Below are positions 26,937 to 36,671 of a DNA stretch of 64,000 nucleotides, piece by piece; positions within the stretch are counted from its first letter, which is position 1, and every line of letters starts with the position of its first letter. The stretch is from Paraburkholderia madseniana (GTDB lineage Bacteria; Pseudomonadota; Gammaproteobacteria; Burkholderiales; Burkholderiaceae). The translations under genes were made by a program, and so were the position numbers. The notes under the pieces were generated by a model, which saw nothing but the letters and a program-made list of their open reading frames with translations, did not search any database and had not been told where the DNA came from. The stretch is from contig NZ_VOSW01000010.1 of assembly GCF_009690905.1 (NCBI RefSeq), positions 62,001 to 126,000 on the forward strand, written 5' to 3'.

Positions 26937-28448
26937 ATGAAGCAGACAGCGCAACCCGTCGATCCGCAGTTTGCGGCCGGCGCGCAGGGCAGCAGTCTTT
27001 ACAACGACGACCTTGCGCCGACCGGCGTCGCACAGCGCACGTGGCGGTGGTATCACTTCGCCGCGCTGTGGGTGGGGATGGTGATGAACATCGCGTCGTA
27101 CATGCTCGCGGCCGGTTTGACGGAAGAAGGCATGTCGCCGTGGCAGGCGGTGGCAACCGTGTTGCTCGGCAATCTGATCGTGCTGGTGCCGATGCTGCTG
27201 ATCGGGCATGCGGGCGCGAAGCACGGCATTCCCTACGCAGTGCTGGTGCGTTCTTCCTTCGGCACGCAAGGCGCGAAACTGCCGGCGATGCTGCGGGCGA
27301 TCGTCGCGTGTGGCTGGTACGGCATTCAGACATGGCTGGGCGGCAGCGCGATCTACACGTTGCTGAACATTCTGACTGGCAACGCGCTGCACGGCGCGGC
27401 CTTGCCTTTCCTTGACATCTCGCTCACGCAGCTCGCGTGTTTCCTGGTGTTCTGGGCGTTGCAGATCTATTTCATCGTGCACGGCACCGACTCGATTCGT
27501 TGGCTCGAAAGTTGGTCCGCGCCGATCAAGATCGTGATGTGTATCGCGCTGGTGTGGTGGGCCACCTCGAAGGCGGGCGGCCTCGGCTCGATGTTGTCCG
27601 CGCCGTCGCAGTTCGTGCCGGGCGGCAAGAAGGAGGGCATGTTCTGGGCGACTTTCTGGCCCGGCCTCACGGCGATGGTGGGCTTCTGGGCGACGCTCGC
27701 GCTGAACATCCCCGACTTCACACGCTTTGCTAAAACGCAGCGCGACCAGATTATCGGCCAGTCGATCGGTTTGCCGGTGCCGATGGCCTTGCTCTCGGTG
27801 ATCTCCGTGGTGGTGACGTCGGCGACCGTGGTGATCTACGGCAAGGCGATCTGGGACCCGATCGACCTGACGAGCCGCATGACCGGCATCGGCGTCGGCC
27901 TTGCACTGATCATCCTGACGCTGGATACGATGTGCTGCAATCTGGCGGCTAATCTTGTTGGGCCGGCTTATGATTTTTCGAGCCTGTGGCCGAAGGGCAT
28001 TTCGTATCGCGTCGGTGGCATGATTACCGCGACCATCGCCATTGTGATGATGCCGTGGAAGATTCTTGCCACCACGCAGGGCTATATCTTCACGTGGCTG
28101 GTTGGATACTCGGCTTTGCTCGGTCCGGTAGCGGGCATTCTGATGGTCGACTACTTCCTCATTCGCGGCACACGGCTGGACCCGCGCGAACTGTTCGACG
28201 AGCATGGCGAGTACAGCTACACCGGCGGCTGGAATATCGGCGCGGTGGTGGCGCTCGTGATCGGCGTGCTGCCGAATTTGCCGGGTTTCCTGCACACCGC
28301 GTTTCCGGCGTCATTCCCGAATGTGCCGGCGATTTTCAACACGCTCTATACGTATGCCTGGTTTGTCGGACTCGCGTTGGCGTCGATCGTATACAGCGCG
28401 TGGATGAAGCTGAGCAAAGGACCGAGTGCGCGCGTGGCGAGTGCCTGA
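26937..28448 (+). CDS. NCS1-family nucleobase/hydantoin permease
   Basis: A 503-residue inner-membrane symporter with about 12 membrane segments of the NCS1 (Mhp1/PucI) family. Family motifs include NDDLAPTGVAQRTW near the N-terminus, GVWYGIQTWLGGSAIYTLL-like residues around 125-140 (actual CGWYGIQTWLGG) and ALNIPDFTRFAKTQRDQ. Placed between preA and dihydropyrimidinase, it most likely imports uracil/thymine or dihydropyrimidines. The start at 26937 is preceded by GTGGAGATC. Confidence 0.9.
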   Translation: MKQTAQPVDPQFAAGAQGSSLYNDDLAPTGVAQRTWRWYHFAALWVGMVMNIASYMLAAGLTEEGMSPWQAVATVLLGNLIVLVPMLLIGHAGAKHGIPYAVLVRSSFGTQGAKLPAMLRAIVACGWYGIQTWLGGSAIYTLLNILTGNALHGAALPFLDISLTQLACFLVFWALQIYFIVHGTDSIRWLESWSAPIKIVMCIALVWWATSKAGGLGSMLSAPSQFVPGGKKEGMFWATFWPGLTAMVGFWATLALNIPDFTRFAKTQRDQIIGQSIGLPVPMALLSVISVVVTSATVVIYGKAIWDPIDLTSRMTGIGVGLALIILTLDTMCCNLAANLVGPAYDFSSLWPKGISYRVGGMITATIAIVMMPWKILATTQGYIFTWLVGYSALLGPVAGILMVDYFLIRGTRLDPRELFDEHGEYSYTGGWNIGAVVALVIGVLPNLPGFLHTAFPASFPNVPAIFNTLYTYAWFVGLALASIVYSAWMKLSKGPSARVASA

Positions 28449-28509
28449 GTGTCCATAAGCCACGCACGAGGCAAATGAAGTACGTAGCACCAAAACCAGC
28501 AGTTCATAA

Positions 28510-29973
<1,464 letters not shown>

Positions 29974-29988
29974 GCCGTTTGCAATCTG

Positions 29989-30026
29989 ACGGGCGGCCTC
30001 GCAATGCCGCCCGTACCGACTATTTT
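29989..30026 (+). terminator. Intrinsic terminator of the pyrimidine operon
   Basis: Perfect 9-bp stem ACGGGCGGC / GCCGCCCGT (29989-29997 and 30006-30014) with an 8-nt loop, followed by accgactattttt. Confidence 0.85.
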
Positions 30027-30135
30027 TCAACGCCGCGCGTTCGCCGCGGCGATACCCCTCCCGCGTTTTCCCCGATGGCGCCCGGCACGTGTTCCGTGGT
30101 GCGATGCATGCCGCGTCTGCCATATCTGCTGTAAA

Positions 30136-30241
30136 GTCGAATTCGACGTTGTATGAGCCACCTTGGCTGTCCGCTTAGCACGCAAGCGCATATTGATCGG
30201 AAACCTGATCCTTTGTAAAAACGCAAACCGTTTGCTACAGT
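30136..30241 (+). promoter_or_regulatory. Promoter and two palindromes before the ABC importer
   Basis: Within the 354-bp gap 29974-30327: a perfect 12-bp palindrome GTCGAATTCGAC (30136-30147), and a promoter TTGTAA (30213-30218), 17-bp spacer, TACAGT (30236-30241). The spacer itself contains the dyad GCAAACcGTTTGC (30223-30235), an ideal place for a repressor. It looks like a PurR/LacI-family half-site pair but with one additional central base. The remainder of the gap shows nothing coding. Confidence 0.5.
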
Positions 30242-30327
30242 CCGCCCACTCTGCCGGGTCTGACCGCCGACGGAATGCCGCACACAAAACCATGCAACTG
30301 ACGTAGCAAACTTTACGGAGCCACCAG

Positions 30328-31110
30328 ATGAAGTCGATTCGTTCCATTCTGCTGATCGCGCTGCTGCAAGCGGTGACCCTGAGCCCGGCCTTCGCTGCTG
30401 ACGAGCTCGCGCAGATCAAGTCCGCGGGCGTGTTCAAGATCGGCACCGAAGGCACCTACGCACCGTTCACGTACCACGATGAATCCGGCAAGCTGACCGG
30501 CTTCGACGTCGAGATCGGCACCGAGATTGCAAAGCGCCTGGGCGTCAAGCCGCAATTCGTCGAAGGGAAATGGGACGGCCTGATCGCCGGTCTCGATGTG
30601 AACCGCTACGACTCGGTGATCAACGAAGTTGCTGTCACCGACGCACGCAAAGCGAAATACGATTTCTCGGACCCGTACATCACCTCGCACGCGGCGCTGA
30701 TCGTGCGTTCGGACAACACTACGATCAAGACGTTTGACGACCTGAAGGGCAAGAAGTCGGCGAATACGCTGACCAGCAACTTCGGTAAGATCGCGGCTGC
30801 ACACGGCGCCGAGGTGATTCCCGTGCAGGGCTTCAACGAATCGGTCGACCTGCTGACCTCGGGCCGCGTCGATGCGACCGTCAACGATTCGCTGTCGTTC
30901 CTCGACTTCAAGAAGCACAAGCCGGATGCGAAGGTGAAGATCGCCGCGCTCGATACGTCGGCTGATAGCAGCGACAAGTCCGCGGTGCTGATCCGCAAGG
31001 GCAGCCCGGAATTGCAGGCGGCCATCAACAAGGCGCTCGCCGACATCAAGAAAGACGGCACTTACGCGAAGATTTCGCAGAAGTACTTCGGCAAAGACGT
31101 CTCCCAATAA
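30328..31110 (+). CDS. Polar amino acid ABC transporter, periplasmic binding protein
   Basis: A 260-residue SBP_bac_3-type binding protein, with signal peptide 1-23 (cut after AFA). EGTYAPFTYHDESGKLTGFDVEI is the typical entry strand of cystine/glutamine-type binding proteins, and FVEGKWDGLIAGLDVNRYDSVINEV closely resembles FliY/TcyJ cystine binders. No lipobox. Followed at 22 bp by a permease and then the ATPase, a complete importer. Cystine or another small polar amino acid is the likely ligand; specificity cannot be fixed from sequence. Confidence 0.88.
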   Translation: MKSIRSILLIALLQAVTLSPAFAADELAQIKSAGVFKIGTEGTYAPFTYHDESGKLTGFDVEIGTEIAKRLGVKPQFVEGKWDGLIAGLDVNRYDSVINEVAVTDARKAKYDFSDPYITSHAALIVRSDNTTIKTFDDLKGKKSANTLTSNFGKIAAAHGAEVIPVQGFNESVDLLTSGRVDATVNDSLSFLDFKKHKPDAKVKIAALDTSADSSDKSAVLIRKGSPELQAAINKALADIKKDGTYAKISQKYFGKDVSQ

Positions 31111-31132
31111 GCGTCATCTGCGAGTCTGAATC

Positions 31133-31810
31133 ATGCCGGCATGGTTGCATCTGATGGCGCAGTCGCTGTGGCCCCTGCTGTATGCGGGGCTCGTCTTTAC
31201 CGTGCCGCTCACGCTCGCGTCGTTCGCGATTGGAATCGTGCTCGCGTTTATCGTCGCGCTGGTCCGGCTATTCGGGCCGCGGTGGGCGATCGCGTGCGTA
31301 CGCTTCTACGTATGGCTGTTTCGCGGCTCGCCGTTACTGGTGCAACTGTTCGTGATTTTCTACGGACTACCGAACGTGGGCATTGTGCTCGATCCGTTGA
31401 CGGCGGCGATCATCGGCTTTTCGCTGAATGTCGGCGCATATAACTCGGAAGTGATACGTGGCGTGATCGAGTCGATCCCGAAGGGCCAGTGGGAGGCGGC
31501 GTACTCGATGGGTATGACGCGTGAGCAGGCGCTGCGTCGCGCGATCTTGCCGCAGGCGGCGCGCGTCGCGCTGCCGCCGCTGTCGAACTCGTTCATTGCG
31601 TTGGTGAAGGACACATCGCTTGCCGCGGTGCTGACGGTACCTGAGGTATTTCAGGCGGCGCAGCGAATCGCGTCCGTGACCTATGAACCGTTGATTCTCT
31701 ACACGGAGGCGGCGCTGGTTTATCTGGTGTTCAGTTCGGTATTGTCGTCGGCGCAAGTCCGGCTCGAGCGCAAGTTCGGCCGTCACGCACTTTTCCATGC
31801 GGGCAACTGA
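31133..31810 (+). CDS. Polar amino acid ABC transporter, permease
   Basis: A 225-residue HisM/GlnP-type permease with about five membrane segments. The EAA-like loop QWEAAYSMGMTREQALRRAILPQAARVALPP contacts the ATPase. Early FYVWLFRGSPLLVQLFVIFYGLP is a family hallmark. Its TGA overlaps the ATG of the ATPase by one base (TGATG), indicating translational coupling. It probably works as a homodimer because no second permease gene is present. Confidence 0.92.
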   Translation: MPAWLHLMAQSLWPLLYAGLVFTVPLTLASFAIGIVLAFIVALVRLFGPRWAIACVRFYVWLFRGSPLLVQLFVIFYGLPNVGIVLDPLTAAIIGFSLNVGAYNSEVIRGVIESIPKGQWEAAYSMGMTREQALRRAILPQAARVALPPLSNSFIALVKDTSLAAVLTVPEVFQAAQRIASVTYEPLILYTEAALVYLVFSSVLSSAQVRLERKFGRHALFHAGN

Positions 31811-32583
31811 TGATTCGACTGGAAAAAATCGACAAGTACTTCGGCGAGAATCGGGTGTTGAACTCGGTGGATCTGCAACTCGCCTCGGGCAACGTCACCG
31901 CGCTGATTGGCCCATCCGGCAGCGGCAAGAGTACGCTGCTTCGCTGCGTGAACCTGCTGGAAATCCCGGAAGCTGGATCACTTCAAGTTGGCGACCAGCG
32001 CCTCGAATTCAGCCGCGACCACAAGCCGCCGCGTGAGGAGGTGCTGACGATCCGCCGCCGCACCGGCATGGTATTCCAGAACTTCCAGTTGTTTCCGCAC
32101 TTGACGGTACGACAGAACGTCATGGAGGGCCTGCTGACCGTCCTGAAGTGGGACAAGGAAAAAGCGCGCGTACGTGCGGACGAATTGCTGGAGAAAGTCG
32201 GCATCGCACAAAAAGCGGACGCATGGCCCTCGACACTGTCCGGCGGCCAGCAGCAACGCGTGGCAATAGCGCGGGCGCTAGCCCCGTCGCCGGAGGTATT
32301 GTTGTGCGACGAACCCACCTCGGCCCTCGATCCCGGACTGGCCGCGGAGGTAGTAGACGTACTCAAGCAACTCGCGACAGAAGGCATGACGATGTTGATG
32401 GCAACGCACGATTTGCGTCTAGCCGCGACGATCGCGCGAGACGTGGTATTTCTGAACAACGGCGTAGTGATCGAGGCGGGCCCATCACGGGACATTTTCA
32501 TGAATCCGAGCCAACCGGAAACAGAGCGCTTCGTATCGACGCTGACGCACAGCTTGCCGGACGCATGGACAGAGCGGGGCTGA
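31810..32583 (+). CDS. Polar amino acid ABC transporter, ATP-binding protein
   Basis: A 257-residue GlnQ/TcyN-type ATPase: Walker A GPSGSGKST, signature LSGGQQQRVAIARAL, Walker B VLLCDEPTSALDP, switch His in MATHDLRLA. Overlaps the permease by one base. Codon use drifts toward A-ending codons (GTA, CTA, CGA, ACA) in the last third, unlike the upstream genes, approaching the repeat element at 32.85 kb. Confidence 0.93.
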   Translation: MIRLEKIDKYFGENRVLNSVDLQLASGNVTALIGPSGSGKSTLLRCVNLLEIPEAGSLQVGDQRLEFSRDHKPPREEVLTIRRRTGMVFQNFQLFPHLTVRQNVMEGLLTVLKWDKEKARVRADELLEKVGIAQKADAWPSTLSGGQQQRVAIARALAPSPEVLLCDEPTSALDPGLAAEVVDVLKQLATEGMTMLMATHDLRLAATIARDVVFLNNGVVIEAGPSRDIFMNPSQPETERFVSTLTHSLPDAWTERG

Positions 32584-32640
32584 CCGGAGAGAGGGAAGGG
32601 CGGGAACAAAAACCCGTGCATCGATCTCCAGCGGCGTAGC

Positions 32641-32668
32641 AAAAAAGAGGGGCGCCGAAGCGCCCCTC
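32641..32668 (-). terminator. Hairpin with leftward T tract
   Basis: Perfect 8-bp stem GAGGGGCG / CGCCCCTC (32647-32654, 32661-32668). The A run on its left (32641-32646) becomes a U tract only on the leftward strand, so it would terminate read-through from leuA rather than the ABC operon. The rightward operon may instead stop at the hairpin AGCGG-tttgag-CCGCT plus TTTCTTTT at 32847-32870. Confidence 0.6.
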
Positions 32669-32846
32669 AAGAAAAATGTACAACAGTCCCAAACCTAGCC
32701 CACTGGTTTTCTAGCAGACTCTTCCGACGAGCACACAGTGCGAGTCGGGAAGTATGACTCCCTTGTCACTAGCGTATGCAGGGGCACAAACACAGATTCC
32801 AGATGCACCACTACCCGTTGCAAACCACGGTGCCCACTTAGTCAGT

Positions 32847-32938
32847 AGCGGTTTGAGCCGCTTTCTTTTGCCTACTTTTCTTTGCGGCATGCAAAGAAAA
32901 GTAGGTGCCGCCCCGCACAGGGGCAACGCTAATAGACC
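32847..32938. repeat. Dispersed palindromic repeat element (copy 1)
   Basis: Composite element: a small hairpin with T-rich tail (32847-32870), a perfect 15-bp inverted repeat CCTACTTTTCTTTGC / GCAAAGAAAAGTAGG (32871-32885, 32891-32905) and a G/C module GCCCC-gcaca-GGGGC (32910-32924) ending at 32938. Bases 32903-32938 recur almost identically at 60016-60050. I recall similar sequences scattered in Paraburkholderia genomes. The rest of the 404-bp gap (32669-32846, 32939-32987) shows no gene. Confidence 0.75.
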
Positions 32939-32987
32939 ACTAACAATTCAAGGAAAGGCACCAAAGGCCAGACCAGGGAAAAAAACC

Positions 32988-34715
32988 TCAAACCGCCACA
33001 CGCTCCGCGTCATTAGCGAGCGCGACCTCAAAAAACCGCTCCTGCGCAGCGGAACTAGCGCGTTCATAGGCCCGATTAACCCCACTAATAACAGCCCGAA
33101 TAGAAGCAGTCACCAGATTGGCATCAATCCCAACCCCAAACGCGCTCCCAGCCACATCAGCCCCAGCCATTTCAGCGACAGCAACAGCCCGCGCATCAGC
33201 GCCTTGAGTCAGAGCCCGCTCCTCATAGTGCTGAATCCGCACCGGCACCCCAATAGCATGCATCAACGCATCAAGCGGCCCATTCCCTTCACCGCTCAAC
33301 ACGCGCCGCGAGCCATTAATATCGACAGTGAGCTTGATATGCTCCCGATCGCCACGCTCCGACAGACTATGCCCAACATAATGAATCGGCTCAGCACTAT
33401 GCACATACTCCTGCTGGAACAATTCCCAGATCTGCGAGGGCGTCACTTCCTGCCCGCTATCATCCGTATAGCGCTGCACGGCCGAGCTGAAATCAACCTG
33501 CAAGCGCCGCGGCAACACAACCCCATAACCCTGCTCGAGCAAATAAGCGATTCCACCCTTGCCTGACTGGCTATTCACCCGAATCACCGAGTCATAGGTG
33601 CGCCCAAGATCGCTAGGATCGATCGGCATATAAGGCACTTCCCAGACCGCGTCCGGTTTCTGCACGGCAAAACCCTTCTTGATCGCATCCTGATGGGAGC
33701 CGGAGAACGCGGTGAACACCAGATCGCCGACATACGGATGGCGCGGATGCACCGGCAACTGCGTGCATTCCTCAGCAGTCCGCGCGACTTCATTGATATT
33801 CGAAAAATCGAGCTCAGGATCGACACCCTGCGTGTACAGATTCAACGCGAGCGTCACGAGATCGACATTGCCGGTACGTTCGCCATTGCCGAACAAACAC
33901 CCTTCGACACGATCCGCTCCCGCCATCACCGCCAGTTCCGCGGCAGCCACGGCCGTGCCCCGATCGTTATGCGGATGCACGGAAACGATCAACGAATCGC
34001 GACGCGCGAGATTGCGATGCATCCATTCGATCTGGTCCGCGTAGACGTTCGGCGTAGCCATTTCGACGGTAGCGGGCAGGTTGACGATCGCCTTATGCTC
34101 GGGCGTCGGTTGCCAGATATCGAACACCGCATCGCATACTTCCTTGGCGAATTCGAGTTCGGTGCCACTGAACACTTCCGGGCTGTATTGCAGCGTGAAG
34201 TGCGTTTCCGGCGTGGCGTCGGCGAGACGCTTCATTGTGCGCGCGGCGTTTTGCGCGAGTTCTTTCACGCCGCTCTTTTCGAGGCCGAACACGATGCGGC
34301 GGAATTCCGGCGCGGTGGCGTTGTACAGGTGGACGATAGCGCGCGGCGCGCCACGCAAGGATTCGAAAGTGCGTTCGATCAGGTCGTCGCGAGCTTGCGT
34401 CAACACTTCGATGGTGACGTCGTCGGGGATATGGCCGCCTTCGATCAACTCACGCACGAAATTGAAGTCGGTCTGCGAGGCAGACGGGAATGCGACTTCA
34501 ATTTCCTTGAAGCCGATCTGCACCAGCGTCTTGAACATGCGCATCTTGCGTTGCGCGTTCATCGGCTCGAACAGCGCCTGGTTGCCGTCGCGCAGATCGG
34601 TACTCATCCAGATCGGCGCACGCGTGATGACGCGCGACGGCCACTGTCGGTCGGTCAAATTGATGGGCTTGAACGAGTGGTACTTGGCAGCAGGGTTCTT
34701 CAACATTTTCATCAT
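32988..34715 (-). CDS. leuA: 2-isopropylmalate synthase (LeuA, long class)
   Basis: A 575-residue enzyme condensing acetyl-CoA with 2-oxoisovalerate, the committed step of leucine synthesis. DRE-TIM barrel motifs: [10 protein letters not shown] near residue 40, [17 protein letters not shown] and [16 protein letters not shown] with catalytic HxH and Glu; the C-terminal LeuA dimer/regulatory domain (allosteric leucine site) is present. Sequence resembles the long form found in actinobacteria and some proteobacteria. Three in-frame ATGs open the gene (34715, 34712, 34706); AAGG at 34719-34716 best suits 34706. The 3' half uses far more T-ending codons than the 5' half. Expression is probably set by the attenuator just upstream. 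Confidence 0.95.
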   Translation of the reverse strand: MMKMLKNPAAKYHSFKPINLTDRQWPSRVITRAPIWMSTDLRDGNQALFEPMNAQRKMRMFKTLVQIGFKEIEVAFPSASQTDFNFVRELIEGGHIPDDVTIEVLTQARDDLIERTFESLRGAPRAIVHLYNATAPEFRRIVFGLEKSGVKELAQNAARTMKRLADATPETHFTLQYSPEVFSGTELEFAKEVCDAVFDIWQPTPEHKAIVNLPATVEMATPNVYADQIEWMHRNLARRDSLIVSVHPHNDRGTAVAAAELAVMAGADRVEGCLFGNGERTGNVDLVTLALNLYTQGVDPELDFSNINEVARTAEECTQLPVHPRHPYVGDLVFTAFSGSHQDAIKKGFAVQKPDAVWEVPYMPIDPSDLGRTYDSVIRVNSQSGKGGIAYLLEQGYGVVLPRRLQVDFSSAVQRYTDDSGQEVTPSQIWELFQQEYVHSAEPIHYVGHSLSERGDREHIKLTVDINGSRRVLSGEGNGPLDALMHAIGVPVRIQHYEERALTQGADARAVAVAEMAGADVAGSAFGVGIDANLVTASIRAVISGVNRAYERASSAAQERFFEVALANDAERVAV

Positions 34716-34753
34716 CCTTGGGATCGATCAACCTGGGTTGTCGACCGGACGAC

Positions 34754-34879
34754 GAAAAGACAAAGCATGGCCGCCGGTCGGAAACCGGGGCTGGGTCAGT
34801 TACTGGGGAATTGAGCGGTGCTTCGGGTGTATCAGATGGAAGCGCGCAGCAGCAGACCTAGCCCGGTAGAGCGGGCTAG
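34754..34879 (-). promoter_or_regulatory. Leucine transcription attenuator of leuA
   Basis: On the leftward strand: pause hairpin CTAGCCCG-ctctac-CGGGCTAG (34858-34879) lying inside the leader ORF; region 2 (34855-34867) pairs with region 3 (34784-34797) over about 13 of 14 positions with one bulge (antiterminator); region 3 also forms the terminator stem GCCCCGGT-ttccg-ACCGGcGGC (34770-34791, one bulge) followed by CATGC then TTTGTCTTTTC (34754-34769). The three pairings are mutually exclusive, the classical 1:2, 2:3, 3:4 layout. leuA starts 38 bp further on. Confidence 0.8.
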
Positions 34880-34912
34880 TAGTAGCGATAGGATGGTCTG
34901 GGCGCGGTACAT
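34832..34912 (-). CDS. leuL: leuA leader peptide (leucine-rich, 26 aa)
   Basis: ATG at 34912, TGA at 34832-34834. Eight of 26 residues are leucine: one CTA, then a run of three CTA, one CTA and a run of three CTG; CTA is rare in this GC-rich genome, which would make ribosome stalling sensitive to charged tRNA-Leu. The ORF overlaps the pause hairpin and ends before the antiterminator partner. There is no Shine-Dalgarno sequence. A promoter TTGACG (34944-34949), 17-bp spacer, TCCTAT (34921-34926) predicts a transcript start within about two bases of the ATG, so the peptide may be leaderless. An in-frame ATG at 34930 would add six residues (including CTA, TTG). Confidence 0.8.
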   Translation of the reverse strand: MYRAQTILSLLLARSTGLGLLLRASI

Positions 34913-35029
34913 GGTGCGCAATAGGAACATATTATTGGGATCGCGTCAAGCGCAGTGCGGTGAGGCGCACGCCGGCCGGAAGCGCCTATCCCGACCGGCG
35001 CGCGCTGAAAGCCAGGCCGGTCATGCGTG

Positions 35030-35908
35030 TCACCTGGGTTTCACGAAGCGCAAGGTCATGCGATCCGATTCGCCGATCGCGGCGTACTTCGCCCGGTCGA
35101 CGTCGTGGCCTTCATACGTGGGCGGCAGCGACCACACACCGTGTGGGTAGTTTTTCGTGTCGCGCGGGTTGCTGTTCACCTCGCTTTGGGCCGCCAATTC
35201 GAAACCTGCCGCTCGCGCATGTTCGATGACATAGGCTTCGGTGACATAGCCGCTGTCGATGGTCTGTTGCAGTGAAGTGCCCGGCGCCGCGCGATGTTCC
35301 TCGACCCCGAGGATGCCGCCCGGCTTGAGTGCCGTGTAAAAGGCGCGCAGATTGGCGTCGATCTGGCCGTCCTTGATCCAGTTGTGGATATTGCGGAAGG
35401 TCAGCACCTGGTCAACGCTGCCGTCGGCCGGAAAGCCGCTGAATTGACCTGCTCGCAGCGTACCGACCACGACATTGCCGTAAATAGCCGGTGTGGCCGA
35501 CAGCTTGCGCGCGAATGACGCCCGGCCAGCCTGCTCTTCTGCCAACGACGCAGCGTCCGGGCTGTCGTATTGCGCCTCGTACAGCTTGCCGTGGTCGTGC
35601 AGATAGGGCGCGAGTATCTCCGTGTACCAGCCGCCGCCGGGCGCGATCTCCAGGACGGTTTGCGACGACGCCACGCCGAAGAACTGCAGCGTTTCCTTCG
35701 GATGACGGTAGACGTCGCGTGCACGATTCTTGTCGCTACGCTGCGGCCCCGAAATGGCGGCATCGAGCAAGGCGGAATCAGTTGCCGAGAAAGAGGTCGA
35801 TGCCGTCGGAGCAGCGCAGGCGGCCATGAGCAGCGCCGCGCTCAGTGCCACGAGCGCGGAACGCAGCGCGCGGGCTTGGGGAGTGGGGTGGGTGTTCATG
35901 GCAGCCAT
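35030..35908 (-). CDS. Lipoprotein-anchored class I methyltransferase-like protein
   Basis: About 292 residues from ATG 35908 (or 289 from 35899); the longer frame extends into non-coding sequence. The N-terminus has a signal peptide with lipobox LLMAAC, then a Ser/Thr linker and a SAM-dependent methyltransferase-like fold: VLEIAPGGGWYTEIL (motif I), LKPGGILGVEEHRA (post-III). Such predicted methyltransferases with export signals are found in proteobacteria; cofactor supply outside the cytoplasm is puzzling. Monocistronic, convergent with nothing, ending close to the leuA leader promoter. Confidence 0.75.
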   Translation of the reverse strand: MAAMNTHPTPQARALRSALVALSAALLMAACAAPTASTSFSATDSALLDAAISGPQRSDKNRARDVYRHPKETLQFFGVASSQTVLEIAPGGGWYTEILAPYLHDHGKLYEAQYDSPDAASLAEEQAGRASFARKLSATPAIYGNVVVGTLRAGQFSGFPADGSVDQVLTFRNIHNWIKDGQIDANLRAFYTALKPGGILGVEEHRAAPGTSLQQTIDSGYVTEAYVIEHARAAGFELAAQSEVNSNPRDTKNYPHGVWSLPPTYEGHDVDRAKYAAIGESDRMTLRFVKPR

Positions 35909-36173
35909 TATCGGGCGCGATCCGCCTGAAAAGAAATCGCCAATCGGCATAACGATATGCGCTTGCGGTATTTGCTGTGATCCCGTGTCCCCATGGCTTC
36001 GGTCAGCGCACGGGGCGCGCCAGTTCGGCATTTTGCGGTGGGCGGGCAGATTTTGCCGAATCCGAAAGACGAGGTAGCGCGTATAAATGATGTGATCAGC
36101 GTCTGGGGCGCCTGGACTGGAATCGCGGACATGATCGCCTTTCATTTCACTTTGCACTTTGCCGGAGGTCGGT

Positions 36174-36503
36174 ATGAAACGAACATCGGGGACGTCGAGG
36201 GTAGCGGGGGTTCTGCTGTGCGCGGTCGCTTGCGGCGTCGCCGCGCAGGCTGGCGCACAGGGCCTGAGCGTTCAGGACGACATCAACGCGCCGCAAAACA
36301 GTACGCGCGTGATGCCGAACGCGGCGCGCGGCAGCGAATATCCGACGCACGGCAACCAGCAGGCGGGCGAGTTGAATCTGAATCCGACCGATCCGCGCGC
36401 GCAACTGGTCAATGGGTTGCCGAACAACACCCAGTCAGGTGGCTACGGTTCGCCGCTCGCCGGCGTGCGCACCTACGTGCAGCCGCAAATGCCGTCGAAC
36501 TGA
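36174..36503 (+). CDS. Small exported protein, unknown function
   Basis: A 109-residue protein starting at ATG 36174 behind CGGAGGTCGGT. Signal peptide about 1-29 (cut after AQAGA-like residues), mature part polar and Asn/Gln/Pro-rich (DDINAPQNSTRVMPN, NPTDPRAQLVNGLPNNTQSGGYG), likely disordered. No recognised domain. Divergent from the methyltransferase-like lipoprotein. Confidence 0.65.
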   Translation: MKRTSGTSRVAGVLLCAVACGVAAQAGAQGLSVQDDINAPQNSTRVMPNAARGSEYPTHGNQQAGELNLNPTDPRAQLVNGLPNNTQSGGYGSPLAGVRTYVQPQMPSN

Positions 36504-36671
36504 GCGTTCGCGCGGGCGACAGTCGGTCGTGCTGCATCGCGCGCTGGTAGCAGCGCATCCCGGCACGGACCGTAGTGTTTCTGTTTTGGACTCAGGCTCA
36601 GGCCCAGGCTTTCAGGCCGAGGCGTGGCCACCCCACCGCCCGGCGACTGGATCGCCGGCTGCAGGTCCGCC

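Noticed and set aside
26913..28295. 460-codon leftward open frame
   Set aside because: Antisense to the NCS1 permease; His/Arg-rich shadow.
30221..30237. PurR box call
   Set aside because: The dyad resembles ACGCAAACGTTTGCGT but has an extra central base and imperfect ends, so I report it only as an unnamed palindrome.
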